Counted from the first letter of the stretch, positions 17,515 through 27,167 are shown. The stretch: 64,000 nt of DNA from Planctomycetaceae bacterium (GCA_021732845.1 JAKFUF010000001.1:160008-224007); one strand, 5' to 3'. Notes: generated by a model not told the origin, from the letters alone. Program-made: numbers and translations.

Positions 17515-19447
17515 TGACGGCCGACTGGTAGTCGCGGTTGACCTTCTTGGCAAATCCGTGGCCTTCATTGTCGGCGTATACTGTCCAAACTTCTCGGCCA
17601 TTGGCCCGCACTTTCGCGGCAATCTGTTCGGCTTCCGAGAATGGAACCCGGGGATCGTTCTTGCCATGCACCACGAGCATGGCCGAGCGGATCTTGTCCG
17701 CATGGTTGAGCGGGTCGATCTGTTGGAAATAGGCCTGCATTTTCGGGTCGCGTTCATCGCCGTATTCAGCCCGTCGCAGATCTTGTCGATAGGGGCTGGT
17801 GTTCTTCAAAAACGAATTGAAGCTGGCGATCCCCACGATGTCGATGCCCGCCTTGAGGCGGTCGCCGTAGTGAACGAGTGAAGCCAGCACCATGTATCCC
17901 CCGTAAGAGCCGCCGATGACGGCAACGCGGCGGGAATCGAGATCCGGCTGGCGGGCGATCCAATCCAGCAATGCGCCGATGTCCTTGACGCTGTCTTCCC
18001 GCTTGTCAGCATTGTCGAGCCGCAGGTAGGTCTTGCCGTATCCGGCTGAGCCACGGACGTTGGGTTGGAGAATCGCGATGCCCAGTTCGTTCAAGTAGAA
18101 CTGCTCGGTGCCCGACAGTCCGGGCCGATACTGGCTCTCGGGACCGCCATGAATGCTGATCAGCACGGGGGCTGGCTTGTCCTTGCTCGCCTGTTTGGGC
18201 TGAAAGTAGTAGGCGGGAATTTCCAGATTGTCCGCCGCGGCGACGCGAATCCGCTTCGGCGCGACGAACTGTTTGACATCCAAGCCACCGGCTTCGCTGA
18301 AAGTCCATTGAGTGAGGCTGCGATCTGAAAGCTTGAGCGAGTAGGCGTCGGCCGGCGCATCCGCCCGCCCGAGCGTGAACCCGAGGTGCTCGCCATCGGG
18401 CGAGAATTCCAGATCACTGATGATGCCCAACGGCAGCTCGATGCTGGAAATTTTGCCATTCTCCAGCAGCCGCAGGGCTCCGGCACCATCCTCGTTGATC
18501 GTGAACGCCAGCATCTCCTGCTTGGGGTGTAGTTCCAGCTCATCGACATCCCAGGGGATGTCGGAGGTGAGCCACGTGTACTTCATGGTTTTGAGGTTCA
18601 ACTGGCCAAGCTGCGAGAATTCGCCCTGCGCGTCACAGGTGACGTACAGCGACTGGCCATCGTGGGAGAATTTCATGCTGCCGAACGCCATCGGTGCCGT
18701 CCCAGGCAGCGGCAGGGGCTCGCGCACTCCGGTCTCGACGCTGATGACCGCCGGGTAGGATTCATTGGCCGAAACGTAGCGTGCCAGGGCGATGAGCCGG
18801 CCGTCGAACGACCAGTCAAGCGCGCTCCAGAATTCGCCGGTCTCCTGCAGCAGGGTTTTGACGGGATTCGGTTTCCGCGGGTCGTACAGAAACAGGTCGC
18901 TGTCCCGGCCATTGCGGCGGTTGCTGCCGACGACCACCTGCCTGCCATCCTTGCTGATCGCCTGAGAAATGTTCCGCGACTTGCCATCGGTCAACTGCGT
19001 GGCTCGCCCCGTCGCCCGATCCAAGTACAGCACCTGGTCATTCTCGCTGCCGCCCTGACTCATCGAGAGCAGCAGGCCGCCATCCTTCGCCTTGGGAATG
19101 AACCGCCCGCTGACCGGTTCCCGGAGAAAAGTGATCTGCTCGCGCCGTCCACCCGGCGCATAAACCCGGTGGAGCTGCGCTGTGTCGCCAAAGCGGGTGG
19201 AGATCAGAATCCCCTTGCCATCGGGCGACCATCCACGAAACATCGCGGACCGCAATTCCTGATACTGCCGGAGCCGCTCCATCAACTCGGGAGGCACTGT
19301 CGGAACAGATTCTGCGGCGATCGCGGGTGGTTTCAGAGGATCGGTGGGTGATTGAGCCAGTTGCGCTTGTGCCGTCGCGGCAACCACAGAGAGCATCCCA
19401 GCCACAATCCAAATTCGCACATGCCGCAGGTCGCACATGGAGTTCAT
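17480..19447 (-). CDS. S9 family prolyl oligopeptidase-like serine peptidase
   Basis: This 655-residue protein has an N-terminal signal peptide (hydrophobic about 8-26, ending AQAQ), a WD40/TolB-like propeller (about 55-380) and a C-terminal alpha/beta-hydrolase domain. The nucleophile Ser is in GGSYGGY (about 513), the acid Asp in GKNDPRVP (about 595) and His in NEGHGF (about 628). It probably cleaves short peptides in the periplasm. A methionine three residues downstream is an alternative start. It converges with the TAXI gene, and the two coding ends overlap by 35 bp, so there is no room for a separate terminator between them. Confidence 0.93.
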   Translation of the reverse strand: MNSMCDLRHVRIWIVAGMLSVVAATAQAQLAQSPTDPLKPPAIAAESVPTVPPELMERLRQYQELRSAMFRGWSPDGKGILISTRFGDTAQLHRVYAPGGRREQITFLREPVSGRFIPKAKDGGLLLSMSQGGSENDQVLYLDRATGRATQLTDGKSRNISQAISKDGRQVVVGSNRRNGRDSDLFLYDPRKPNPVKTLLQETGEFWSALDWSFDGRLIALARYVSANESYPAVISVETGVREPLPLPGTAPMAFGSMKFSHDGQSLYVTCDAQGEFSQLGQLNLKTMKYTWLTSDIPWDVDELELHPKQEMLAFTINEDGAGALRLLENGKISSIELPLGIISDLEFSPDGEHLGFTLGRADAPADAYSLKLSDRSLTQWTFSEAGGLDVKQFVAPKRIRVAAADNLEIPAYYFQPKQASKDKPAPVLISIHGGPESQYRPGLSGTEQFYLNELGIAILQPNVRGSAGYGKTYLRLDNADKREDSVKDIGALLDWIARQPDLDSRRVAVIGGSYGGYMVLASLVHYGDRLKAGIDIVGIASFNSFLKNTSPYRQDLRRAEYGDERDPKMQAYFQQIDPLNHADKIRSAMLVVHGKNDPRVPFSEAEQIAAKVRANGREVWTVYADNEGHGFAKKVNRDYQSAVITLFLMKHLAE

Positions 19448-19533
19448 TCCTAAGTTTGTTGGATGTGTGAGAAGTGCTTCTCAAACAAAGAATCTGGAAT
19501 CGACCGGCAAGAGCGAGTTAATGGATTTCGTGG

Positions 19534-19848
19534 CTACACAGACGCCAATCCGTCGGCCAGAAGGCACATGTTCCACCATCCCGCTAGAAACATCACGACG
19601 AAGACGGTCCAGTAAGCTGCCCAACTGAATGCGCGCGACTTCTTCCATTGGAAGGCTGAAACAACGACGAGAAAAATCGATGGTCCCACGAAGGCGAAGA
19701 AGGCCAGCAGGTTCCATGGTGGATGGATCACACCACGAAACGTCATCAGAACTCCGACATAATTACAGGCGAAATAGATGGCGACCGTCCCTGCGAGCCA
19801 CAAATCAAACTTGGGCCGTGGCTCAACAGATGACGAGTCGTCACTCAT
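19534..19848 (-). CDS. Small three-helix membrane protein
   Basis: This 104-residue protein starts at the ATG at 19848, chosen because AAGGGAA lies 6-8 bases upstream; the open frame continues upstream antisense within the next gene and is not used. About 15 polar residues precede three hydrophobic segments (roughly 17-38, 47-66, 75-98) rich in Trp and Phe. The family is not recognised. It begins 23 bp after the formylglycine-generating-enzyme-like gene on the same strand, so the two are probably co-transcribed. Confidence 0.65.
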   Translation of the reverse strand: MSDDSSSVEPRPKFDLWLAGTVAIYFACNYVGVLMTFRGVIHPPWNLLAFFAFVGPSIFLVVVSAFQWKKSRAFSWAAYWTVFVVMFLAGWWNMCLLADGLASV

Positions 19849-19871
19849 CGCAGTTCCCTTAAAATTGCTGT

Positions 19872-20960
19872 TCACTTCGCCGGTGGCTTCGACTTCACCC
19901 GTTCCTGATCCGCCACCGGATCCAATGGCCGCACGAGGCGGAAGCCGACGAATTGGGCGTCGGTCAGGTACCACTTGCTCTTGGGAATGTTGGGATCCTT
20001 GATCTTCCATTCGGAGTTCGACGATTCCCGCGCGCCGCTGCGGCACATGGCTGGGTCGGAATCCCAGGCACCACCGCGGGCGACCTGCGGGTATTCCTTC
20101 ATCTGCAGCACGAAGGGGTTCGCCGGGGCGCTCTTGGAATACTGGTCGGCGCTGTATTGATCCAGGCACCATTCCATCACGTTGCCGTGAATGTCATGCA
20201 GCCCCCAGGGGTTGGGCTTCTTCTTGCCGACGAGTTGGTACTTGTCGTTGGCGTTATCGACGAACCACGCATACTCGCCGAGAGCGGCCGGGTCATCGCC
20301 GAAGGAGTAGACGGTTTTGGTGCCGGCCCGGCAGGCGTATTCCCACTCGGCTTCGGTTGGCAGGCGGTAGAAGCGACCAGTCTTGACGCTGAGCCACTCG
20401 CAATAGGTCTTGGCGGCCAGGCCGGTCATGCTGATGGCGGGGAAGCCTTCGCGTCCCATGCCAAAGGACATGTCGGTGTAGGGCTTGGTGGGGCGGGTCA
20501 CCGCGTCGGCCAGCTTGTCGCGCGGAGTCGCGGTGAGCTTCTCGACATCGCGGCGCTTGACCTCCAAGCTGTAGCACCACTGTTCATACTCTTCCCACGT
20601 GACCTCGCATTTGCCCATCCAAAATGGGGCGATTTCGACTTCGTGAATGGGGCCTTCATCGTCTTCGCGATCGGCCTCGCCTTCGGGAGTTCCCATCGCG
20701 TACTTGCCGCCGGGAATCGGCAGCATGTCGAATTTCACGTCCGTGCCGGTCATGATTTCGGTGTAGGGCTTCATCTCCTTTTCTGTCGCAGCCAGGGCTG
20801 CGGGAACTTCCACCGCAGGTGGAACCGCCGTCTCCTGGGCCTGGACCGGTGCCGCTGTGTCGGCGCTCACGCGCCACAGAGCGCACAGTGCCAGCAAGAG
20901 ACACGCCCCTTGTAGGACGCGGAGATGGCGGCCAGAATTCACGGTGAGAAAGTTCAACAT
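19872..20960 (-). CDS. Formylglycine-generating-enzyme (SUMF1/FGE-sulfatase) family protein
   Basis: The ATG at 20960, with AAGGAA upstream, gives a 362-residue protein; longer in-frame starts overlap the divergent apbE gene. A signal peptide (about 10-32) is followed by the FGE-sulfatase fold from about residue 75: PIPGGKYAMGTPEGE, PFWMGKCEVTWEEYEQW, LPTEAEWEYACRAG, NPWGLHDIHGNVMEWCLD, ARGGAWDSDP and a final FVGFRLVR. True FGEs convert a sulfatase Cys to formylglycine. Many planctomycete members have lost the copper-binding cysteines and act elsewhere, so activity is uncertain. It is divergent from apbE, with about 108 bp between the starts. Confidence 0.9.
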   Translation of the reverse strand: MLNFLTVNSGRHLRVLQGACLLLALCALWRVSADTAAPVQAQETAVPPAVEVPAALAATEKEMKPYTEIMTGTDVKFDMLPIPGGKYAMGTPEGEADREDDEGPIHEVEIAPFWMGKCEVTWEEYEQWCYSLEVKRRDVEKLTATPRDKLADAVTRPTKPYTDMSFGMGREGFPAISMTGLAAKTYCEWLSVKTGRFYRLPTEAEWEYACRAGTKTVYSFGDDPAALGEYAWFVDNANDKYQLVGKKKPNPWGLHDIHGNVMEWCLDQYSADQYSKSAPANPFVLQMKEYPQVARGGAWDSDPAMCRSGARESSNSEWKIKDPNIPKSKWYLTDAQFVGFRLVRPLDPVADQERVKSKPPAK

Positions 20961-21068
20961 GACGAAGTCGTTCCTTAAGATTCCAATCGACGATTCGCGT
21001 TTGCGAGTCTGAGGTGACTGCGGGTGCAATGCAGATTGCACCGCGGTTGTACGGGCGGGAGAGTGTTG

Positions 21069-22124
21069 ATGTTTGTCTGGGCACGAGAGACTCGGTGGTG
21101 CAGGCTCTTTCAAGGGAGTCTGCTGCTTCTCACCCTGTTGGGTGTGGACGCCTGCACCCTCACCGCTGCCGAACCCGAACGCTTTGAGTTTGAAGAACAG
21201 CACATGGGAATGCCGTTTCGCATCGTATTATATGCGGAGTCCGCGGCCATCGCCAACGACGCGGCCAAGGCCGCCTTTTCCCGCATCGAGGCCCTCAACC
21301 TCACCCTGAGCGACTACGAACCCGAAAGCGAAGTCAACCGACTCTCGGCGACCGCCGGTACCAGCCAGAAAGTGCCGTTGAGCGACGACCTGCGCACCAT
21401 TCTCCTGCAGGCCCAGGAGCTTTCGCAAAAATCCGACGGGGCTTTTGACGTCACGATCGGCCCCGCAGTCCGTCTGTGGCGGCAGGCCCGCCGCCGCAAG
21501 GTGATGCCCAAAGAGGCGGATCTCAAGGCCGCGGCGGCGCTTGTCGACTTCCGTCAGCTCCAGTTCGGCCCAGAGAACAAAACGGTCGAGATGCTGCGGA
21601 AGGGCCAACGGATTGACCTCGGCGGCATCGCCGTGGGTTATGCCGTGGACGAGGCGATGAAGATCCTCAAGACCAAGGGGGTCACGAGTGCCCTGCTGGA
21701 CGGCAGTGGCGATATCGCCGTCAGCCTGCCGCCGCCGGGCGAATCCGGCTGGAAAATCGGCGTGGCTCCCAGCGAACAGGACAAAGCACCCACCCAGTAC
21801 CTGCTCCTGACCAACGCTGCCGTCACCACCTCCGGCGATGCCTTCCAGTTCGTGGAACTGGGGGGCAAGCGCTATTCGCACATTGTCGATCCGAGAACCG
21901 GACTGGGACTGACCGACCGGCTGAGTGCCACGGTCGTCGCCCCGACCTGCATCGTTGCCGACAGTTATGCCACGGCCGCCTGCATCCTGGGATTGGAGAA
22001 AGGCTCAGCCCTGATTGATTCCGTGCCCGAGGCCGCGGTGCTGATCGTCCGCCAGACTGCAGAGGGGGTTGATGCACACCGCACACATCGCTGGGTGAAA
22101 TACGTGGCTCCGGCGGCAAAGTGA
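21069..22124 (+). CDS. apbE: FAD:protein FMN transferase (ApbE family)
   Basis: The ATG at 21069 follows GGGAG; an earlier in-frame ATG (21024) lacks a signal sequence. The 351-residue protein starts with a hydrophobic leader ending VDAC, a possible lipobox, so it may be a lipoprotein facing the periplasm. ApbE motifs are GMPFRIVLYAES, SDYEPESEVNRLS, DGAFDVTIGPAVRLW, RIDLGGIAVGYAVD, LLDGSGDIAVS, TTSGDAFQF, YSHIVDPRTG and ADSYATAACILG. The enzyme attaches FMN covalently to Thr/Ser of periplasmic flavoproteins such as NqrB, NqrC and RnfG. No such client is in the window. The stop codon abuts a minisatellite. Confidence 0.93.
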   Translation: MFVWARETRWCRLFQGSLLLLTLLGVDACTLTAAEPERFEFEEQHMGMPFRIVLYAESAAIANDAAKAAFSRIEALNLTLSDYEPESEVNRLSATAGTSQKVPLSDDLRTILLQAQELSQKSDGAFDVTIGPAVRLWRQARRRKVMPKEADLKAAAALVDFRQLQFGPENKTVEMLRKGQRIDLGGIAVGYAVDEAMKILKTKGVTSALLDGSGDIAVSLPPPGESGWKIGVAPSEQDKAPTQYLLLTNAAVTTSGDAFQFVELGGKRYSHIVDPRTGLGLTDRLSATVVAPTCIVADSYATAACILGLEKGSALIDSVPEAAVLIVRQTAEGVDAHRTHRWVKYVAPAAK

Positions 22125-22446
22125 CTGATCGGCGGCGCGGACTGATCTGCGGCGCGGACTGATCTGCGGCGCGGACTGATCTGCGGCGCGGACTGATCTG
22201 CGGCGCGGACTGATCTGCGGCGCGGACTGATCTGCGGCGCGGACTGATCTGCGGCGCGGACTGACCGGCGGCGCGGACTGACCGGCGGCGCGGACTGACC
22301 GGCGGCGCGGACTGACCGGCGGCGCGGACTGATCGGCGGCGCGGACTGATCTGCGGCGCGGACTGACCGGCGGCGCGGACTGACCGGCGGCGCGGACTGA
22401 TCGGCGGCGCGGACTGACCGGCGGCGCGGACTGACCGGCGGCGCGG
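22124..22446. repeat. 17-bp minisatellite, 19 tandem copies
   Basis: Nineteen exact-length units of a 17-mer (consensus ACTGATCGGCGGCGCGG) start on the last base of the apbE stop codon. Three variants differ at two positions: A = GATCGG, B = GATCTG, C = GACCGG. The order is A, seven B, four C, A, B, C, C, A, C, C, then a degenerate unit at 22447-22463. There are no spacers, so this is not CRISPR. Since 17 is not a multiple of three, any frame through it repeats every 51 bases (17 residues). Confidence 0.97.
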
Positions 22447-22962
22447 GCGGATCGGTGGCGCATCAGTCTCGATGCAACCGGTCATGGCAATGCATGCGTT
22501 GGCGGCACCGGCACGGATTGTGTTCTTGAAATCGCGCGACTCAGCCACATGCTCTTGGAGGCTCAAAGTCGCCCACCCTGCGTGCTGCTCGCTTATGCAG
22601 ACGTGGCCGTGTCGAGAACGAGAACGCACCGACGAGCGTCTGTGGAACGCACTGCGGCAACCAGTCAAGTGACTCGACCGTACCGAGAAGCAGTCGAGCA
22701 CAGCGATCAAAGCGGACTCGACGAAAGTCAACACCTCGCCCCCCATCTTCCACAGACGCGGACCAGTCTGAACTCGGTCGAGAATCAAGGCGTGGCTCAT
22801 CCAGAGCACCAGCGCGATGTACGACAAAAGACCGCGGAGACTGCCAATGACACCGGCAGTCTGCGGACCCGCGACGTTCAAGCGATTTTTTGGCAGTGAG
22901 AAGTCCATACTTTGCGGCCACGCCTGCGGCAACAACAAGAACACAAAGGTGCACAGTGTCAT
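22447..22962 (-). pseudogene. Start of a small membrane protein whose frame runs into the minisatellite
   Basis: On the minus strand an ATG at 22962 with AGGAA seven bases upstream begins a protein with a signal-like segment (MTLCTFVFLLLPQAW) and a second hydrophobic helix (SYIALVLWMSHALIL). After about 90 residues the sequence becomes Arg/Ser-rich and then enters the minisatellite, where it repeats a basic 17-residue unit. The frame stays open to 21823, deep inside apbE. The N-terminal part looks like real coding sequence. The rest looks like a truncated or frameshifted gene whose 3' end was replaced by the repeat. The family is not recognised. Confidence 0.35.
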
Positions 22963-23174
22963 TGTTATTCCTGTCAGAGAGTATTTCAAGTGGGAATTCT
23001 AAAATTCCGGCTAAAATAAAGCGAACATCTGTGGCAAGCTGGGCGACCCTGTCAGGGCGTCACCCGGACATCCGGACAGGGCTGGCTGGCATCGGCAGGC
23101 GGGCGGCTATAAAAGAGGTGTCGTCGAGTGTTGGCTGCTGCTGTCACATCGCTCTCAGGAATCGCGCTTTTCCC

Positions 23175-24197
23175 ATGCCTGAAACCTTGAACTTCGACGA
23201 CGCCAACGCTCTCCAACGCGAGGCGGACCAGTTTCGCCAGGACTTTGCCCGCGTCCGGGACGAAGTGGGAAAGGTCATTGTCGGCCAGGACCGGGTGATT
23301 GAAGCCACGCTGACAGCACTGATGTGCGGCGGCAACGTGCTGCTGGAGGGGGTGCCGGGGCTCGGGAAAACAGAACTCGTGAAGGCGCTCTCGCGGGTGC
23401 TGGATCTCGAGTTTCGCCGGATCCAGTTCACGCCGGACCTGATGCCGGCCGACATCATCGGCACGAACATCATGAGTTCCGATGAACACGGGCGGTACCA
23501 GTTTGAGTTCCGACGCGGGCCGATTTTCACCCAACTGCTGCTTGCCGACGAAATCAACCGCGCCTCGCCCAAGACGCAGTCGGCACTGTTGGAGACGATG
23601 CAGGAGGGGTCGGTCACGACGGGCGGGACCGTCTACCACCTGGTGCAGCCGTTCTTCGTGCTGGCCACGCAGAACCCGCTGGAACAGGAAGGCACCTATC
23701 CGCTGCCTGAAGCGCAACTCGACCGCTTCATGTTCAAGGTCCAGGTGCCGTTTGTCACACGGGCCGCGCTGAACGAAGTGGTCAGCCGCACAATTCTCAA
23801 GCAGCCCGTGACACTGGAAAAGCTGCTCGACGCCGAGCGGTTGATGCGCCTGCGGACGATTCTCGACAAGGTGATCGTGGCCGACCCGTTACGGGACTAT
23901 GCCGTGCGAATGGTGTTGGCGACGCACCCCCAGTCGGAGTTTTCCAGCGAACAGGTGCGGCGATTCGTGAAGTGGGGAGCGAGCCCCCGCGCTGCTCAGG
24001 CCCTCATCCGCGCCGCCCGCGTCCGCGCCCTCAGCAGCGGCCGGGCGCATGTCTCGTACGCCGACATCCGCCACTTCTGCGCCGAGGTCCTGCAGCACCG
24101 TGTCCTCTTGAACTACGACGGGCTGGCGGAAAACACCGATGTCGCCGCGCTGGTCGAGTCGAGCGTCAAGTCGCTGCCGGAAATGGCGGCGGCGTAG
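23175..24197 (+). CDS. MoxR-family AAA+ ATPase
   Basis: The ATG at 23175 gives a 340-residue protein of normal MoxR length; the open frame upstream is non-coding in character. Walker A is GVPGLGKTE (about 59-67), Walker B lies in LLLADEINRASPKTQSALLE and sensor 1 in VLATQNPLEQEGTYPLPEAQLDRF. The C-terminal lid domain contains GASPRAAQALIRAARVRAL. MoxR ATPases act as chaperones that insert cofactors or mature complexes, usually beside DUF58 and von Willebrand A genes. Neither is found here, since serC follows 197 bp later, so this copy is separated from its usual partners or they are elsewhere. Confidence 0.93.
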   Translation: MPETLNFDDANALQREADQFRQDFARVRDEVGKVIVGQDRVIEATLTALMCGGNVLLEGVPGLGKTELVKALSRVLDLEFRRIQFTPDLMPADIIGTNIMSSDEHGRYQFEFRRGPIFTQLLLADEINRASPKTQSALLETMQEGSVTTGGTVYHLVQPFFVLATQNPLEQEGTYPLPEAQLDRFMFKVQVPFVTRAALNEVVSRTILKQPVTLEKLLDAERLMRLRTILDKVIVADPLRDYAVRMVLATHPQSEFSSEQVRRFVKWGASPRAAQALIRAARVRALSSGRAHVSYADIRHFCAEVLQHRVLLNYDGLAENTDVAALVESSVKSLPEMAAA

Positions 24198-24394
24198 TGC
24201 CACACCTTACCCGATCAGTTCACCAGCCGGTCTCAATCAACTGCGACGCGACTCCACCTCGAACAGGGAGGGCGCGGTGTCGCTCTCGGTTCGCGTCGTG
24301 CGCTGGATCCCGCTAAAATCCGGGGAGAGCCACGCCACTGGGATGGTGTGGTCCCCAATTTTCAGACGATGTCGATCGAATTTCAGGCCATTCC

Positions 24395-25474
24395 ATGACT
24401 CAACGGATTCACAATTTCTCCGCCGGACCGGCGGTGCTGCCAGTCGAAGTTCTCGAAGAAGCTCGCGAAAACCTGCTGAGCCTCGGCAAGTCGGGAATCG
24501 GCATTCTGGAACACTCGCACCGCGGCAAGGCCTACATGGCCGTCCACGAAGAGGCGGAAGCGCTGGTCCGCGAACTGGGTGGCGTGCCGGCCGACTACGA
24601 TGTCTTGTTCCTGCAGGGCGGGGCATCCATGCAGTTCGGCATGGTCCCCATGAACTTTCTCCGCAAGGACCAGACGGCTGACTATCTGGTCACCGGTGCG
24701 TGGGCGCAAAAGGCGGTCATCGAAGCGAAACTGTTCGGCAAGGTTCACATCGCCAGCAGCAGCGAAGACCGCAATTTCTGCTACATCCCGCAGAAGAGCG
24801 AGTTCAGCGCCAGCCCGGCCTACATCCACTTCACGTCGAACAACACCATCTTCGGGACGCAGTTTGCCGCGGAACCGTCGATCCCCGCTGGCCAGAAACT
24901 GATCTGCGATGCCAGCAGCGACATCTTCAGCCGGCCGATCGATGTCAGCAAATACGCCATGATTTACGCCGGGGCTCAAAAGAACCTCGGCCCCTCCGGC
25001 GTCACCCTGGCGATCTTGCGGAAGGACCTGACCGAGTCTGGTCCCAAAGACATCCCGACGATGCTCCAGTACCGCACGCAGGCGGCGGAGCATTCGCTGT
25101 ACAACACGCCGCCGACGTTTGGAATCTACATCCTGGGCTTGGTCTGCAAGTGGATCAAGAAGCAGGGCGGACTGACGGCCATCGAAAAGAACAATCAGGA
25201 AAAGGCCGGTAAGCTCTACACATACCTGGACCAATCCAAGCTGTTCAAAGCCACGGCGGATGTCGGCAGCCGGTCGCAGATGAACGTGACGTTCGTCACC
25301 GGGGACGGTGCCAAGGATGAACTGTTCATCGCCGCCGCCAAGAAGGCGGGCCTTGATGGTCTGAAGGGGCACCGCAGCGTCGGCGGCATGCGGGCCAGCA
25401 TGTACAACGCCCTGCCGCAGGCGAGCGTCGAGGCCCTGGTGCAGGTCATGCGCGACTTTGAGCAGCAGGGCTGA
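24395..25474 (+). CDS. serC: 3-phosphoserine aminotransferase
   Basis: This 359-residue class-V aminotransferase makes phosphoserine from 3-phosphohydroxypyruvate and glutamate in serine biosynthesis, and also acts in pyridoxal phosphate synthesis in some bacteria. Diagnostic sequence includes [11 protein letters not shown] at the N-terminus, [22 protein letters not shown], the PLP-binding Lys in [12 protein letters not shown] (about 195) and a C-terminal [15 protein letters not shown]. Length is typical. The S4-domain gene begins six bases after the stop, so the two are probably one transcript. Confidence 0.96.
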   Translation: MTQRIHNFSAGPAVLPVEVLEEARENLLSLGKSGIGILEHSHRGKAYMAVHEEAEALVRELGGVPADYDVLFLQGGASMQFGMVPMNFLRKDQTADYLVTGAWAQKAVIEAKLFGKVHIASSSEDRNFCYIPQKSEFSASPAYIHFTSNNTIFGTQFAAEPSIPAGQKLICDASSDIFSRPIDVSKYAMIYAGAQKNLGPSGVTLAILRKDLTESGPKDIPTMLQYRTQAAEHSLYNTPPTFGIYILGLVCKWIKKQGGLTAIEKNNQEKAGKLYTYLDQSKLFKATADVGSRSQMNVTFVTGDGAKDELFIAAAKKAGLDGLKGHRSVGGMRASMYNALPQASVEALVQVMRDFEQQG

Positions 25475-25480
25475 CCCGCA

Positions 25481-25726
25481 ATGTCTGACGACTCTTCAAC
25501 CCCTGAAGAAGAAACCATCCGACTGGACCAGTTCCTGAAACTCCAGGGCGTGGCTGGAACGGGCGGACAGGCAAAATTCCTGATCCAGGCGGGCGAAGTG
25601 CGCGTCAACGGCGCGGTGGAAACCCGCCGCCGCCGCACGCTGCACCTTGGGGATGTGGTGGAATTCGAAGACGTGCGGCTGGTGGTGGAATCGGACGCGG
25701 ATGATGAACCGCAGATCGGTGAATGA
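25481..25726 (+). CDS. S4-domain RNA-binding protein (YbcJ-like)
   Basis: This 81-residue cytoplasmic protein has an acidic N-terminus and an S4 RNA-binding domain (about 12-70): RLDQFLKLQGVAGTGGQAKFLIQAGEVRVNG then the RRRRTLHLGDVVEF strand pattern. Stand-alone S4 proteins of this size (YbcJ/RQC-P-like) bind structured RNA or ribosomes. It follows serC by six bases. Confidence 0.85.
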   Translation: MSDDSSTPEEETIRLDQFLKLQGVAGTGGQAKFLIQAGEVRVNGAVETRRRRTLHLGDVVEFEDVRLVVESDADDEPQIGE

Positions 25727-25811
25727 TCGAAGCAAGTAAATCGTTTGCATGATGAATCTGGCAAGGCGAGTCAGCCGCCGCCGCACCAATTGATTCATTG
25801 GTACCTGCATC

Positions 25812-26057
25812 ATGATGGAAGACATGACCGTCGAAGAAGTTGGTCGCCGGGTCCGCTTGGCATTCATTCAGGCAGCGAGAGAAGCGATCGCACTCGCAGA
25901 GGCGACAAACACCCTGGTAATCGCCAGGGGGAGCGAAGATTCTTCGGAGTTCGTGACTGGAATAAGTGTTGAGGCGGCCAAGGCCTTGCTAGCGGAAGTC
26001 AGCGACTTTGCACCTCAGGACGAGGGCTTGATCGACGGTCTTGAAGCAAGCGAATGA
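25812..26057 (+). CDS. Small hypothetical protein
   Basis: This 81-residue acidic, alanine-rich protein starts at the ATG at 25812, or at the adjacent ATG three bases on. Composition suggests two amphipathic helices (about 8-30 and 50-65) with a short strand pair between (NTLVIARGSED). There is no signal peptide or recognised family. It stands on the same strand as serC and the S4 gene but after an 85-bp gap. Confidence 0.5.
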   Translation: MMEDMTVEEVGRRVRLAFIQAAREAIALAEATNTLVIARGSEDSSEFVTGISVEAAKALLAEVSDFAPQDEGLIDGLEASE

Positions 26058-26159
26058 AGGTCGCCCAGGAACAGGCTGCGATGCCAATTTTGCGGCACCG
26101 GTCGCCAACCCCCTCTTATGACGCTCTTCGTTGAATCCACGGGCCTCAGAAAACGCGCC

Positions 26160-27167
26160 ATGATTCAATCTTCTAAGCTGCTCATGCTCGGAATTGCGGT
26201 CACCTTGACAATCGGGGCACTGACAATTGCCGCGCCGGAGAAGCAGGTCACGGAAAAGGTCGTCCTCCCCGAAGCCCTCCTCATCTATTACGGCTACCCC
26301 TCCTTGATCAATGGCGCGAACGGCGATGTGTCGACTGCCACCAAAACCTTCGCTCGGTACAGCCATGTCGTACTCGGCTCGGGCCTTGAATTCGCAAAGC
26401 ATGAGGACCGCGCCAAGACAGAAGCGATCGTCAAGGCGGCCGATAAGTCTGGCACCGTGTTCTACGGCTACGTCGATCTCGGTGTTTCCACGACCAACTA
26501 TCCACTGGACGAAATTAAGACTCGGGCGGAGGGTTGGAAGGCGCTGGGGGTGAAGGGGATTCTGCTGGATGAGTTTGGCTATGACTACAAAGTCAGCAGG
26601 CAACGGCAGAACGCGGCGGTGGATATTGTGCATGCACTGGGGTTGGTGGTCATTGCCAATGCGTGGAAGGCCGAGGATGCGTTTGAGCCGCATGAGGGGT
26701 TGGCGACGACATTAAATAAGGATGATATTTTTCTGTGGGAAAGCTACCGCGTCATGGAGGACAAGCCGGTTTCCGTGGCTGACTGGCGAAGTAAGGCGGA
26801 AATAGTGGCCCGATTGCGGAAGACTTTCCCCTTTCGCGTTTTCTCGGTAACCACCTCCATCAAGCCTGAGTCGATCACGCTGTTTCCGCATGTGTGGTGG
26901 AGCGCGGTCATCGACCAGCATGAGGCCACCGGGTGGGGGGCGTATATTTATGGAGCCCCGGACAGCAAGGCTCCGGCTCCGGTCGTTCCCATGCTCCCGC
27001 CGGGGGGCATCGGCGAACGGTTTGCCTCGGCGATTGTGGACTCCGCCGACGAGGCTATCGTCCTGCGCCGGACTGACCGCGGAGAGATCCACGTTGATGC
27101 CAGCCGGGGCACGGCGACCTACACACTGTTTCGTGGAAGTCGCTTTTCAACAGGAGACCAGCCCTAG
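26160..27167 (+). CDS. Exported TIM-barrel-like hypothetical protein (GH114-like?)
   Basis: The ATG at 26160 is preferred over the in-frame ATG at 26118 because it starts a clean signal peptide (hydrophobic about 6-22, ending AAP). The mature protein of about 310 residues has alternating strand and helix motifs such as ALLIYYGYPSLIN, HVVLGSGLEFA, VFYGYVDLG, GWKALGVKGILLDEFGYDY and LVVIANAW. Asp/Glu at strand ends (LLDEFGYD) recall glycoside hydrolase family 114 polygalactosaminidase-like barrels. This assignment is a resemblance only. Substrate is unknown and no transport or sugar genes are adjacent. Confidence 0.7.
   Translation: MIQSSKLLMLGIAVTLTIGALTIAAPEKQVTEKVVLPEALLIYYGYPSLINGANGDVSTATKTFARYSHVVLGSGLEFAKHEDRAKTEAIVKAADKSGTVFYGYVDLGVSTTNYPLDEIKTRAEGWKALGVKGILLDEFGYDYKVSRQRQNAAVDIVHALGLVVIANAWKAEDAFEPHEGLATTLNKDDIFLWESYRVMEDKPVSVADWRSKAEIVARLRKTFPFRVFSVTTSIKPESITLFPHVWWSAVIDQHEATGWGAYIYGAPDSKAPAPVVPMLPPGGIGERFASAIVDSADEAIVLRRTDRGEIHVDASRGTATYTLFRGSRFSTGDQP

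Noticed and set aside
19953..20915. A 320-residue plus-strand frame over the FGE-like gene
   Set aside because: Antisense shadow of a gene with clear FGE-sulfatase motifs.
22124..22446. CRISPR-like tandem array
   Set aside because: Units are contiguous 17-mers with no spacers, so it is a minisatellite.
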